Of a DNA stretch of 9,305 bases, positions 1 through 6,156 are shown piece after piece; within the stretch, counting starts at the first letter, position 1; every line of letters begins with the position of its first letter. The DNA lies in the NCBI GenBank assembly GCA_035630195.1, contig DASQLD010000134.1, positions 1-9,305 of the forward strand. Direction: 5' to 3'. The notes under the pieces were generated by a model that did not search any database, had not been told where the DNA came from, and was given only the letters and a program-made list of their open reading frames with translations. Source of the DNA: DASQDN01 sp035630195. Lineage in GTDB: Bacteria; Acidobacteriota; Terriglobia; Bryobacterales; Bryobacteraceae. The position numbers and the translations under genes are program-made.

Positions 1-882
1 TATTGGCAGTACAAGACACGCCGGACAACTTTGAGTCGAATCGTCGCTATGTCGGCGCTCGCTATTGGAGCACTGGTGTATGTTTTGGTTCCCTGGCCGC
101 TCGCGTTTGCTGTGCAGTCGCGGCTTTCGAAGGAACCTCTCGACACAAGCAGTCTGCACGTTTCCCTCGAACCATTGATACGACCGAGGATGTTACCCGG
201 AGGTGTTGGCGCCCTCGAAATTGTGCTTCCGGTCACCGTGCGTGGGATTCCGCCCAATCTGGACCTGCGGGCGGATGGAATATCGGCGTCGCTGAAAAGT
301 GCGGGCCGTCGTACATTGCAATGGCATTTCTACGAACCTGCGACCGATAGTCGGACCGAGTCCGAAGAGAAGATGCTGTTGTTTCGAAACGTGGCTCTGA
401 TCAGCCCAGATGAATATGACCTCTTGCAGCAGGGCCCCTTCACGGCTCAGATTGCCCTCTTTTTGACGGCCTTTGGCAAACCGCGAGCGCAGACCATCGC
501 TCTTCAGCAGCACGCGGTCAATGTGATGGGCGGTTTGCAGTGTTTCGAAGCGGCGTCGAATCGTCAAGGCGACGTGCTCTGCCGATCTGCTTTTCGATGG
601 CCATCAAGCCTTATTGACGCACGAGTGATGGGCAGCACGGCGAGCTCTTTTACTCAGTTCATCTCGTACTCTCCGTTCCCGGCAACGCTCAGTCTTCATC
701 CGGTCGAAACGCGCTGGGCATCCGCTTACACCGCAACTAGACCGCTCGAAGTGCGGGAAGTAACCATCAGCATCAAAGAACCGACTGCGCACGTGCGTCG
801 GGATTTCGAACTCACCGCCGTTCATGTGCGAGAACACACCGGCGCGAAGCAGGTTTATCGCGGCGGAGGAAAGTCCTTCTGA
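1..882 (+). CDS. Unrecognised membrane-anchored protein, 5' partial
   Basis: The frame is open from the first base to the TGA at 880-882, giving 293 visible residues, so the gene most likely begins outside the window. A TTG at position 31 could serve as a start, but no good ribosome binding site precedes it, and the codons before it read as a basic stretch (YWQYKTRRTT) that fits a cytoplasmic flank. One hydrophobic segment follows at about visible residues 14-38, ending in PWPLAFAVQ. With the basic flank inside, the remaining roughly 250 residues would lie outside the inner membrane. That part has alternating hydrophobic and polar residues typical of beta strands, two cysteines near residues 180-195 and no catalytic motif I can name. 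It could be the tail of a longer multi-pass protein. The function is unknown. The coding call is fairly secure because the frame stays open for 880 bases. Confidence 0.7.
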   Translation, partial: YWQYKTRRTTLSRIVAMSALAIGALVYVLVPWPLAFAVQSRLSKEPLDTSSLHVSLEPLIRPRMLPGGVGALEIVLPVTVRGIPPNLDLRADGISASLKSAGRRTLQWHFYEPATDSRTESEEKMLLFRNVALISPDEYDLLQQGPFTAQIALFLTAFGKPRAQTIALQQHAVNVMGGLQCFEAASNRQGDVLCRSAFRWPSSLIDARVMGSTASSFTQFISYSPFPATLSLHPVETRWASAYTATRPLEVREVTISIKEPTAHVRRDFELTAVHVREHTGAKQVYRGGGKSF

Positions 883-1193
883 ACGATCTCAGACCACATT
901 GATTTGGCGCAAGCGAGTAGGGCGGGCTACACCTGAGGCGCCTTTGCCGGAAACGGAATGGATCTGACTTCAGGAACTCATAGCCGATAATCCAATCTTC
1001 CGGCACCAAGCCGCCCCGTACGGCCGCCCACGTTTTGCGGAGCGAGCGCGATGTCTGTAACGATCCTGTTCGCCGCAAGCCCTCGATCTGCCGTGAAGAA
1101 TCGCAACTCTGCGTGAAGGAGGAGGCTAAAACAACACAAAAAGCGAAACCGTGATGCGCGGGGAGTGTAGCCCATACACGGGGGCCGGATATT
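883..1193. other. Intergenic region upstream of the UbiA-family gene
   Basis: This 311-base stretch holds no convincing gene on either strand; short open frames here lack start signals or only shadow neighbouring genes. It contains a possible sigma70-type promoter (964-991), a perfect Shine-Dalgarno-like AAGGAGGA at 1116-1123 with no start codon at a usable distance, and a small 5-bp inverted repeat (GTGTA 1165-1169, TACAC 1175-1179). I see no strong terminator hairpin with a T-run for the upstream gene. Confidence 0.6.
964..991 (+). promoter_or_regulatory. Possible sigma70-type promoter for the UbiA gene
   Basis: CTGACT at 964-969 matches the -35 consensus TTGACA at 4 of 6 positions. GATAAT at 986-991 matches the -10 consensus TATAAT at 5 of 6. 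The spacer is 16 bases. It would start transcription near base 998, leaving an untranslated leader of almost 200 bases before the UbiA gene. Such matches arise by chance, so this is only a candidate. Confidence 0.28.
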
Positions 1194-2084
1194 ATGGGAG
1201 TTCTCGTGATCCAAGCCTTGCCGGCGGACCTGGCCGCGATTCGACCTCATCATTGGGCCAAGAACCTTCTCATTTTTGCGCCGATCATTTTGGGGCAGCG
1301 ATTGGCCGACGTTGGAGTATGGCGTAGCGCTGCGATCTGCTTCCTGAGCTTTTCTCTGTTTGCCTCGTTTGTTTATGTTCTGAACGATCTCCTCGATCGA
1401 GAATCGGATCGCCTTCATGCGACGAAGCGTTTCCGGCCGATCGCTTCGGGACGGCTCACTCGTCCGAGAGCGGGAGTGATTGCTATATTCCTGTTGGTTG
1501 GCGGAGCCGTGTGCGCTTTGTCGCTACCCCAATCCGCGCGACTGGCAATCCTCGCTTATGTTGTGAGCGCGACGGTATATTCGATCTGGGCGAAGTCATT
1601 GCCAGTGGTAGACGTGCTCTTGTTGGGTTCGTTTTACACGATGCGCGTGCTTGCAGGCGGATCCGCGACGAGTATTCCGATCTCACCGTGGACGCTTGCG
1701 TTCTGCATGTTCCTGTTCCTGAGTATCGCCTTGGCTAAGCGTTATGTCGAAGTAGAACGGCATGGCCCAAGCGACCGCCGGGGTTATCGTGCGGAAGATT
1801 CACGCGCGTTGCTCGCGTTGGGAGTGGGATCGGGTCTGATGGCCGTGCAGGTCCTGGCCTTATACATCTATAGCCCCGAAGTGCGAGCGCTCTATGCGCG
1901 TCCCGAGATTTTGTGGCTGATGTGTCCGGTGGTTCTTTACTGGATTGCCCATATGTGGGTAGTTGCTGGGCGGGGCCAACTGGCCGACGACCCGCTTATA
2001 TACGCCCTGCGCGACAGAAGCAGCTATGTAGCGGCGGCATGTGCAGCAGGAGTATTGCTCACGGCTAAGTTCCTGGAACGTTAG
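1194..2084 (+). CDS. UbiA-family polyprenyl-phosphate / prenyl transferase
   Basis: The 296-residue product is an integral membrane protein with about seven to nine hydrophobic segments. Near the N-terminus is IRPHHWAKNLLIFAP (16-30), typical of the UbiA branch that includes decaprenyl-phosphate phosphoribosyltransferase. The first aspartate-rich motif is NDLLDRESD (N64, D65, D68, D72), which in this family binds the Mg-diphosphate substrate. The YSIWAKSLPVVDVLLLGSFY block (129-148) and RVLAGG (151-156) follow. The second polar loop is at 182-202 (KRYVEVERHGPSDRRGY), and DDPLIYALRDR lies at 265-275. The members most like it attach polyprenyl phosphate to a sugar phosphate, or are fused to a HAD phosphatase; no HAD domain is present here. 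The substrate cannot be told from sequence. The ATG at 1194 has a poor ribosome binding site. The GTG at 1206 has GGGAG (1196-1200) five bases upstream and is a good alternative start, removing four residues. Confidence 0.88.
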   Translation: MGVLVIQALPADLAAIRPHHWAKNLLIFAPIILGQRLADVGVWRSAAICFLSFSLFASFVYVLNDLLDRESDRLHATKRFRPIASGRLTRPRAGVIAIFLLVGGAVCALSLPQSARLAILAYVVSATVYSIWAKSLPVVDVLLLGSFYTMRVLAGGSATSIPISPWTLAFCMFLFLSIALAKRYVEVERHGPSDRRGYRAEDSRALLALGVGSGLMAVQVLALYIYSPEVRALYARPEILWLMCPVVLYWIAHMWVVAGRGQLADDPLIYALRDRSSYVAAACAAGVLLTAKFLER

Positions 2085-2668
2085 TGACGGAGCGCGACCA
2101 ACACCTGTTCGGTGATTTTGTCGATCATGGACGGCATCGCCGCATCGAGGGCCAACGTGACGGCAGCGCGAACGCGCTCCACATCGATGCCGGGGGGCAG
2201 ATCGGGAGGAGCGAGTTCATTCGGATCGGTGACAACCTTTTCGCCGACGATACCCGAGCCATTGGCCGCGAGATCAGGACCATATTCAGCCTTGTCTTTC
2301 TGCGCGGACTCGACCAGCGGCTTCAGCATCTCGATCACGACGGATGCCTCAAATGGCTTTTTGAGAATACCGTCGCATTGAACGACGGTAGCTTCCTTCT
2401 CGTCGAAGGTCTCGAGAAGTCCGGCGGTCAGGATAACGCGGACATGCTTGTGTCGTGAGCGATTCTTGATCTCGCGGCAGATATCGTAGCCGCTCTTACG
2501 AGGCAGGGAAACGTCGGCAAAGACGACATCAGGGTCGACATCGGCCAGACGGAGCATTGCGGTTTGGCCGTCGGTAACGGTAACGACTTCGAATCCTTCT
2601 TCGCGGAGAATACGCTCTCCCATTCGCTGTGCATGGGGGCTATCGTCTGCGAGAAGGATGCGCGTCAT
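2081..2668 (-). CDS. CheY-like receiver protein with C-terminal helix extension
   Basis: The product has 195 residues. Residues 1-120 form a complete receiver domain: acidic pocket D8/D9 (LLADDS), phospho-acceptor D52 (VFADVSLP), switch threonine T81 (ILTAG) and the conserved lysine K104 (LKKPF). All key residues are present, so it should be phosphorylated by a histidine kinase, none of which is encoded here. There is no DNA-binding or enzymatic output domain. Residues 121-160 are a polar, proline-containing linker. Residues 161-195 form a probable amphipathic helix (VERVRAAVTLALDAAMPSMI and on) of a kind I associate with multi-domain receivers in Acidobacteriota and Myxococcota; its role is unknown to me. 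The ATG overlaps the bamD stop as ATGA, which points to translational coupling. The TAA overlaps the stop of the opposing UbiA gene. The domain call is secure; the pathway is not known. Confidence 0.9.
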   Translation of the reverse strand: MTRILLADDSPHAQRMGERILREEGFEVVTVTDGQTAMLRLADVDPDVVFADVSLPRKSGYDICREIKNRSRHKHVRVILTAGLLETFDEKEATVVQCDGILKKPFEASVVIEMLKPLVESAQKDKAEYGPDLAANGSGIVGEKVVTDPNELAPPDLPPGIDVERVRAAVTLALDAAMPSMIDKITEQVLVALRH

Positions 2669-3954
2669 TTCTTCTTTTTGTCCTTGTTCTTCTTCTCGTC
2701 CTTCTTCTTCTGCTCGGCGGCTTTCTTATCGTTAGGCGCTGCGCCGTTCTGAACGGTCGCAGCAGGAGTCCCAGCCTCTGCGGCAGGAGCAGCGGCTCCG
2801 GTTACATCGGAGCCAGGCGCCGTGGCCGGATTAGTGGATGGAGTCGGTGCCTCGCCGTCCGGCGCCGGCTTAGGAGCACGCGCATCCGGCTGCGAATCGA
2901 GCGTAGTCGAATCCTGAATCGTTGTTGCCGTCACATCCCCGGCGAATCCTCCACCAGCTTCGGCCGGTAGCGGAACACTCACTGGAATGCTAGGCCGCAG
3001 TGATGTCATGGCTGGCTCGCCGGACTTGGCGGCAGTCCGAACGTCGGGACCACGTTTCAACACCCCTAAGGCCTGACTTGCCATACTTGGCTTATTACGA
3101 TTCTCGAGTTCGTATTTCATCCGGTTGTAAGCCACGGGATCGGCTTCGGGGATTGCGAGCTCCATGGACGTCAGACGCTTCTTCGCATCTTCAACGAACG
3201 GACTGAGCGGATACTCTCGAACGATGCGCGCGTAAGCCGTTCCCGCTTTTTGCCGGAAGCGTGGACCCATCTTCGAATAGGAATCCCCTAACAGCCAGTT
3301 GGCTTCATCTGCCTTGCTGTAGAGCGGGTAATGATCGGAAAGCGCCTGTAAGCGATTTGCAGCCGCTGGGTGACTTCCTTTGGTGTTATAGAAGGCGCCG
3401 CGACGGAATTCTCCTTCGCCGATCACTTCCTGCACATTGCGGAGCAACTGTTGGGCGCTCGGCGCAAACTTGCTGTTCGGGAACTGAATCAGGACGTTCC
3501 GGCACTCTTCTTCAGCGCGCAAAGCATGCTGAGGGTCGCGATCGGCCTTTTCCATCTGGCGGTAGTGTATTAAGCAGACCTTTTCCTGAGCCTCGGCCGA
3601 CTCCTCAAGAGTCGGGTAGAACAGAATGAAGTCTTTGTATTCTGCCTCAGCCTGCGCGAGTCCGTGGGTTCCCCCTTCGCGGAACCAACTGTCGGCGTAG
3701 GCCAGCTTGGCCTTCGCCAGATACTCACTGGTGTCGTACGTGTTCATCAGCGTCTGTAACGTAAGTCGCGCGACTTCATACCGTCCGCGTTCCATGTCAC
3801 CGATCGCCTTATCGAACAGAACCTTATCCGGTTGCTGAGTGTCCGAAGTGATGGGATTCTCATACTTCTTCCTCCGCATCCCGCACGAAGTCAGCAGTGC
3901 CAGCGCTAAGAACAGCGCGACAAAGCGTACCCACTTTTCAGAACTGAACTTCAT
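2665..3954 (-). CDS. bamD: BamD-like outer membrane assembly lipoprotein
   Basis: BamD is the TPR lipoprotein of the beta-barrel assembly machinery, anchored to the inner face of the outer membrane. I place the start at the ATG at 3954-3952, giving 429 residues. AGGA lies seven bases upstream, and this start gives a clear lipoprotein signal: basic N-terminus, hydrophobic core 11-21, lipobox L21-T-S-C24. Residues about 44-265 are helical TPR-like repeats with typical elements (DKAIGDMERGRYEVARLTLQ; ALSDHYPLYSKADEANWLLG; ARIVREYPLSPFVEDAKKRL), matching the size of classical BamD (about 245 residues). Residues 270-429 are an added low-complexity tail rich in Ala, Pro, Thr and Gly. It ends in a strongly basic stretch: 12 of residues 410-429 are lysine. 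The frame stays open upstream to 4113, but that would bury the signal peptide and overlap rpe. The gene lies 50 bases after rpe and overlaps the receiver gene by four bases. A different outer-membrane TPR lipoprotein is possible but less likely. Confidence 0.86.
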   Translation of the reverse strand: MKFSSEKWVRFVALFLALALLTSCGMRRKKYENPITSDTQQPDKVLFDKAIGDMERGRYEVARLTLQTLMNTYDTSEYLAKAKLAYADSWFREGGTHGLAQAEAEYKDFILFYPTLEESAEAQEKVCLIHYRQMEKADRDPQHALRAEEECRNVLIQFPNSKFAPSAQQLLRNVQEVIGEGEFRRGAFYNTKGSHPAAANRLQALSDHYPLYSKADEANWLLGDSYSKMGPRFRQKAGTAYARIVREYPLSPFVEDAKKRLTSMELAIPEADPVAYNRMKYELENRNKPSMASQALGVLKRGPDVRTAAKSGEPAMTSLRPSIPVSVPLPAEAGGGFAGDVTATTIQDSTTLDSQPDARAPKPAPDGEAPTPSTNPATAPGSDVTGAAAPAAEAGTPAATVQNGAAPNDKKAAEQKKKDEKKNKDKKKK

Positions 3955-4004
3955 ATATGAATCCTGAATAACGACTCTTGGCATCAATTTAGACGTGAAC
4001 CATG
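3955..4004 (-). other. rpe-bamD spacer with bamD ribosome binding site
   Basis: This 50-base spacer carries the second copy of the 16-bp tandem repeat just after the rpe stop, and AGGA at 3965-3962 (- strand), seven bases before the bamD ATG. This site, together with the lipobox, decides the bamD start. I see no terminator hairpin, which supports co-transcription of rpe and bamD. Confidence 0.6.
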
Positions 4005-4020
4005 TTAGACGTGAACCATG
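3989..4020. repeat. Perfect 16-bp tandem duplication at the end of rpe
   Basis: The unit TTAGACGTGAACCATG occurs at 3989-4004 and again, without any mismatch, at 4005-4020. Read on the - strand, the first copy encodes the last residues and stop of rpe (ATG GTT CAC GTC TAA). The second copy repeats those bases right after the stop. Because 16 is not a multiple of three, the copy is out of frame with rpe. Perfect identity suggests a recent slippage or duplication event. Confidence 0.95.
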
Positions 4021-4679
4021 CGGGCCTCGCGGGCCAACTGTTGCATCTGGTTCACAGTAGCGGCCGGATCGGCACTCCCAAAGACACTTGACCCGGCGAC
4101 AAGCCAATCGCAACCTGCTCGAACGGCATCCGTTACATTCTCCGGAGAAATTCCGCCGTCAATCTCAATTGCGAATTGCACGCCGAGTTCCTTACGGCGC
4201 AAATCGAGAGCACGAACTTTTCTGAGCGCATTCGGAAGGAACCGTTGGGCTCCGAAACCGGGGTTCACGCTCATGACCAATACATAATCGACGAACTCCA
4301 GCACCTCATCGAGTACGCTTACTGGCGTCGCAGGATTGATCACGACTCCTGCACGCGCCCCGTCGCTCTGAATCATGCGAAGTGTGCGATCCAGATGCGG
4401 GCAGGCTTCCTGGTGCACCGATACCTGATCTGCCCCGGCCTCGATAAAAACCGGCGCGTACTGGTCGGGATCCGTGATCATCAAGTGGACATCGAGGGTT
4501 AGTTTCGTCACTTTGCGGATCGATTTGACCACGGGCGGTCCCAGCGTCAAGTTCGGCACGAAGTGACCATCCATTACGTCAACATGAAGCATGGAGATGC
4601 CGGTGCTCTCAACCTTAGCGATTTCGTCTGCCAGCCGCGCAAAGTCGGCCGACAGTATGGAAGGGAGAATCTCGACCAT
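4005..4679 (-). CDS. rpe: Ribulose-phosphate 3-epimerase
   Basis: This enzyme interconverts D-ribulose 5-phosphate and D-xylulose 5-phosphate in the pentose phosphate pathway in the cytoplasm. The 224 residues match the usual family length and fill one TIM barrel. Family motifs appear in order: LPSILSADF (5-13, with S8), the metal-binding H32 and D34 in MLHVDVMDGHFVPN, H65 in LDVHLM, MSVNPGFGAQ (136-145) and the catalytic D174 in IEIDGGI, then the phosphate-binding VAGSSVFG (194-201). The usual GFGGQ reads GFGAQ here, a mild change. The ATG at 4679 follows the rsmB stop by 54 bases and has only a weak Shine-Dalgarno. The last four codons and stop lie in a 16-bp tandem duplication. The identification is secure. 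Confidence 0.97.
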   Translation of the reverse strand: MVEILPSILSADFARLADEIAKVESTGISMLHVDVMDGHFVPNLTLGPPVVKSIRKVTKLTLDVHLMITDPDQYAPVFIEAGADQVSVHQEACPHLDRTLRMIQSDGARAGVVINPATPVSVLDEVLEFVDYVLVMSVNPGFGAQRFLPNALRKVRALDLRRKELGVQFAIEIDGGISPENVTDAVRAGCDWLVAGSSVFGSADPAATVNQMQQLAREARMVHV

Positions 4680-4733
4680 TCGTTGAGCTTTTACTAGGGT
4701 AACAAAGAAGTTGCATCAGTAGGGACGTGAAAT

Positions 4734-5879
4734 TCATCGAGAAACAACAGCCGCGAAAAAACCGTCCCCAGGGTCCCTTCCTGGAACTCGATACCGCGTT
4801 TCTAGGATCCGGTGGCCCGTTTCCGCCGTGATACGCTCGATAACTTCTTCGTTTTCAAGCTTCTCCAGGGAGCAGGTGGAGTAAACGAGACGCCCATCAT
4901 CCGCTAGAGCTTCCAAGGCGTTCCTGAGTATACGAACTTGTTTCTCGTGCAGCTCTTCGACATCCCGCGGTCGGAGTTTCCATCGAATCTCGGGATTGCG
5001 CCCCAAAGTCCCAGTGCCGGAACAAGGCGCATCCACCAGCACACGATCGAACCGACTATGAAACGGCAACCCGACAGTCGCGTCGAGAACCACCCGGGAA
5101 CAGCCGCTCACTGTTTGGAGACGACGGTGGTTGACATCGCAAGCGATACCGCGAATTCCCGATTCGAGCGCTTGGGCCGTCTTGTTTCCGGGAGCCGAAC
5201 ACAAATCGAGCAGAGTCTGGCCCGGGCGAAGATCCAAAAACGGGACGACCGATTGCGACCCTATGTCCTGGATGCGCAAACCCGTCGGATCTCCAGAGAC
5301 TACCCGGAAAGCTCCCGGCACGTCTGTGGGCTCTAGGACAACTCCCGAGTCTTCGGCCGGATTCCGAACGTACGTCTCAGGAGCAGAAAGAAACGCCTCT
5401 GCAATCTTTTCGCTCGATCCTGCGCCAAACTGCTCGTCCCACCGGGCGAGCAGCCATTGCGGCATCGAAAGCGCGACCGAGCGGTCGGGCCATTCAATCC
5501 GCCCTCTAGGGGCTCGTCTAAGCACCGCATTCACCAACCCGGCCGCGCTCGTCTTTTTCGCCATTTTCACAAGCTCGACACTTTCATTGAGGCTTGCGTG
5601 CGCTGGTACGCGGTCGAGATGCCGAAGTTGGTAGAGTCCCATGCGCAGGGCGATGCGGACGGCGATGTCCATTCGGTCGGCATCCCTCCGCGCGACAGAG
5701 GCGATCAGCCAATCGAGCTGACCCTGTCGTCGCAGGCACCCGAATACGATCTCCGATGCAAGCCCCGCATCTCTCGAATCGAGGGTTGCGGCTTCCTTCA
5801 GCAGTAGATCGGATGCATAGCCGCCATCCTCAGTTGCCTGTAGAACCTTGAACGCGACCCTTCGGGCAGGGGATACCAT
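4734..5879 (-). CDS. rsmB: 16S rRNA (cytosine-5)-methyltransferase RsmB (Sun/Fmu type)
   Basis: RsmB makes m5C967 in 16S rRNA (E. coli numbering) using S-adenosylmethionine. The 381-residue protein has an N-terminal NusB-like helical domain (about 1-125, with PAHASLNESVELVK at 92-105 and GLVNAVLRR at 114-122) and a C-terminal Rossmann methyltransferase domain. SAM-binding motif I is LDLCSAPGNKT (224-234). Motif IV is DAPCSGTG (283-290, C286) and motif VI is YSTCS (333-337, C336); these hold the two cysteines used by m5C RNA methyltransferases. It is shorter than E. coli RsmB (429 residues), partly because about 12 residues are missing between motifs I and IV. The start is supported by AGAGGA at 5890-5885, five bases before the ATG. 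It is probably the first gene of the rsmB-rpe-bamD-receiver operon. The orthology is strong, although the exact target base is inferred from the family. Confidence 0.94.
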   Translation of the reverse strand: MVSPARRVAFKVLQATEDGGYASDLLLKEAATLDSRDAGLASEIVFGCLRRQGQLDWLIASVARRDADRMDIAVRIALRMGLYQLRHLDRVPAHASLNESVELVKMAKKTSAAGLVNAVLRRAPRGRIEWPDRSVALSMPQWLLARWDEQFGAGSSEKIAEAFLSAPETYVRNPAEDSGVVLEPTDVPGAFRVVSGDPTGLRIQDIGSQSVVPFLDLRPGQTLLDLCSAPGNKTAQALESGIRGIACDVNHRRLQTVSGCSRVVLDATVGLPFHSRFDRVLVDAPCSGTGTLGRNPEIRWKLRPRDVEELHEKQVRILRNALEALADDGRLVYSTCSLEKLENEEVIERITAETGHRILETRYRVPGRDPGDGFFAAVVSR

Positions 5880-5932
5880 AGTCTTCCTCTTAAACCTAGC
5901 AGTTGCATCGATCGAGAGCGCTTTTAATGGCG

Positions 5933-5961
5933 AATATGCTGTAATACTCTCGAAACGTCAC
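5933..5961 (-). promoter_or_regulatory. Weak candidate promoter for the rsmB operon
   Basis: On the - strand, GTGACG (5961-5956) and CATATT (5938-5933) each match the sigma70 -35 and -10 consensus at 4 of 6 positions, with an ideal 17-base spacer. Transcription would begin near 5926, giving a short leader of about 45 bases before rsmB. The match is modest and the call tentative. Confidence 0.25.
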
Positions 5962-6092
5962 GGCATAATCGAAACTCTTTCTATCCCTCAGAATCTAAAG
6001 GCTGTGAGCTGCGCGCTTATAGGTCCGACACGCGTTACAACTGTGTAAACACGCGCGGGTATCGCTTGGAGCCCCGGCGTAGCAGTTACGTC

Positions 6093-6101
6093 TGATAGAA
6101 T
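6093..6101 (+). promoter_or_regulatory. Extended -10 promoter element for hfq
   Basis: TGATAGAAT at 6093-6101 is an extended -10 element: TG, one base, then TAGAAT, which matches TATAAT at 5 of 6. No good -35 hexamer sits 16-18 bases upstream, which extended -10 promoters can tolerate. Transcription would start near 6108, giving a leader of about 50 bases with the hfq ribosome binding site. Confidence 0.4.
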
Positions 6102-6144
6102 CTCAGGAACGATCTTATAAGAGCGCTTTACGCCGATCCAGGCC

Positions 6145-6151
6145 AAAGGAG
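6145..6151 (+). promoter_or_regulatory. Ribosome binding site of hfq
   Basis: AAAGGAG lies five bases before the ATG at 6157. It is the strongest correctly spaced Shine-Dalgarno in the right half of the window and fixes the hfq start. Confidence 0.85.
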
Positions 6152-6156
6152 CCAAC

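Larger units (their letters stand above)
5880..6156. promoter_or_regulatory. Divergent intergenic region between rsmB and hfq
   Basis: These 277 bases separate two outward-facing gene runs and should hold promoters for both. It is visibly more AT-rich in patches than the flanking genes. It contains an extended -10 element toward hfq, a weak promoter candidate toward rsmB, ribosome binding sites at both ends, and a 10-base direct repeat AGAGCGCTTT at 5915-5924 and 6120-6129. A short open frame starting at 5848 overlaps the rsmB 5' end on the other strand and has no gene-like support. Confidence 0.65.

Noticed and set aside
31..33. TTG as the true start of the leftmost gene.
   Set aside because: The frame is open to the window edge, upstream codons make a plausible basic membrane flank, and no good ribosome binding site precedes the TTG.
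1116..1123. Perfect Shine-Dalgarno AAGGAGGA in the gap before the UbiA gene, possibly marking a small gene.
   Set aside because: No ATG, GTG or TTG occurs at a usable distance. The first starts are at 1151 and 1154, nearly 30 bases away, and the frame there has no gene-like content.
1165..1179. Inverted repeat GTGTA/TACAC with a 5-base loop, as a terminator or riboregulator.
   Set aside because: Only five base pairs with three A-T or T-A pairs and no T-run follows; too weak to call.
978..1418. A 146-codon - strand frame across the gap and the start of the UbiA gene.
   Set aside because: Half of it is antisense to a clearly coding region; the composition is Arg/Gln-rich, as expected of a shadow frame, and no start signal supports it.
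2668..2690. Programmed -1 frameshift on C AAA AAG near the end of bamD that would fuse it to the receiver protein.
   Set aside because: The frames are compatible, but the first slippery position is C rather than A, I see no stimulatory stem-loop, and fusing a periplasmic lipoprotein to a cytoplasmic receiver makes no topological sense. ATGA coupling explains the arrangement.
3955..4113. N-terminal extension of bamD by 53 residues to an upstream start.
   Set aside because: It would place the lipoprotein signal and lipobox inside the protein and overlap rpe. The ATG at 3954 has a correctly spaced ribosome binding site.
5848..6048. A 66-codon + strand frame running out of rsmB into the divergent region.
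   Set aside because: It overlaps the rsmB start antisense, has no ribosome binding site and no recognisable protein features.
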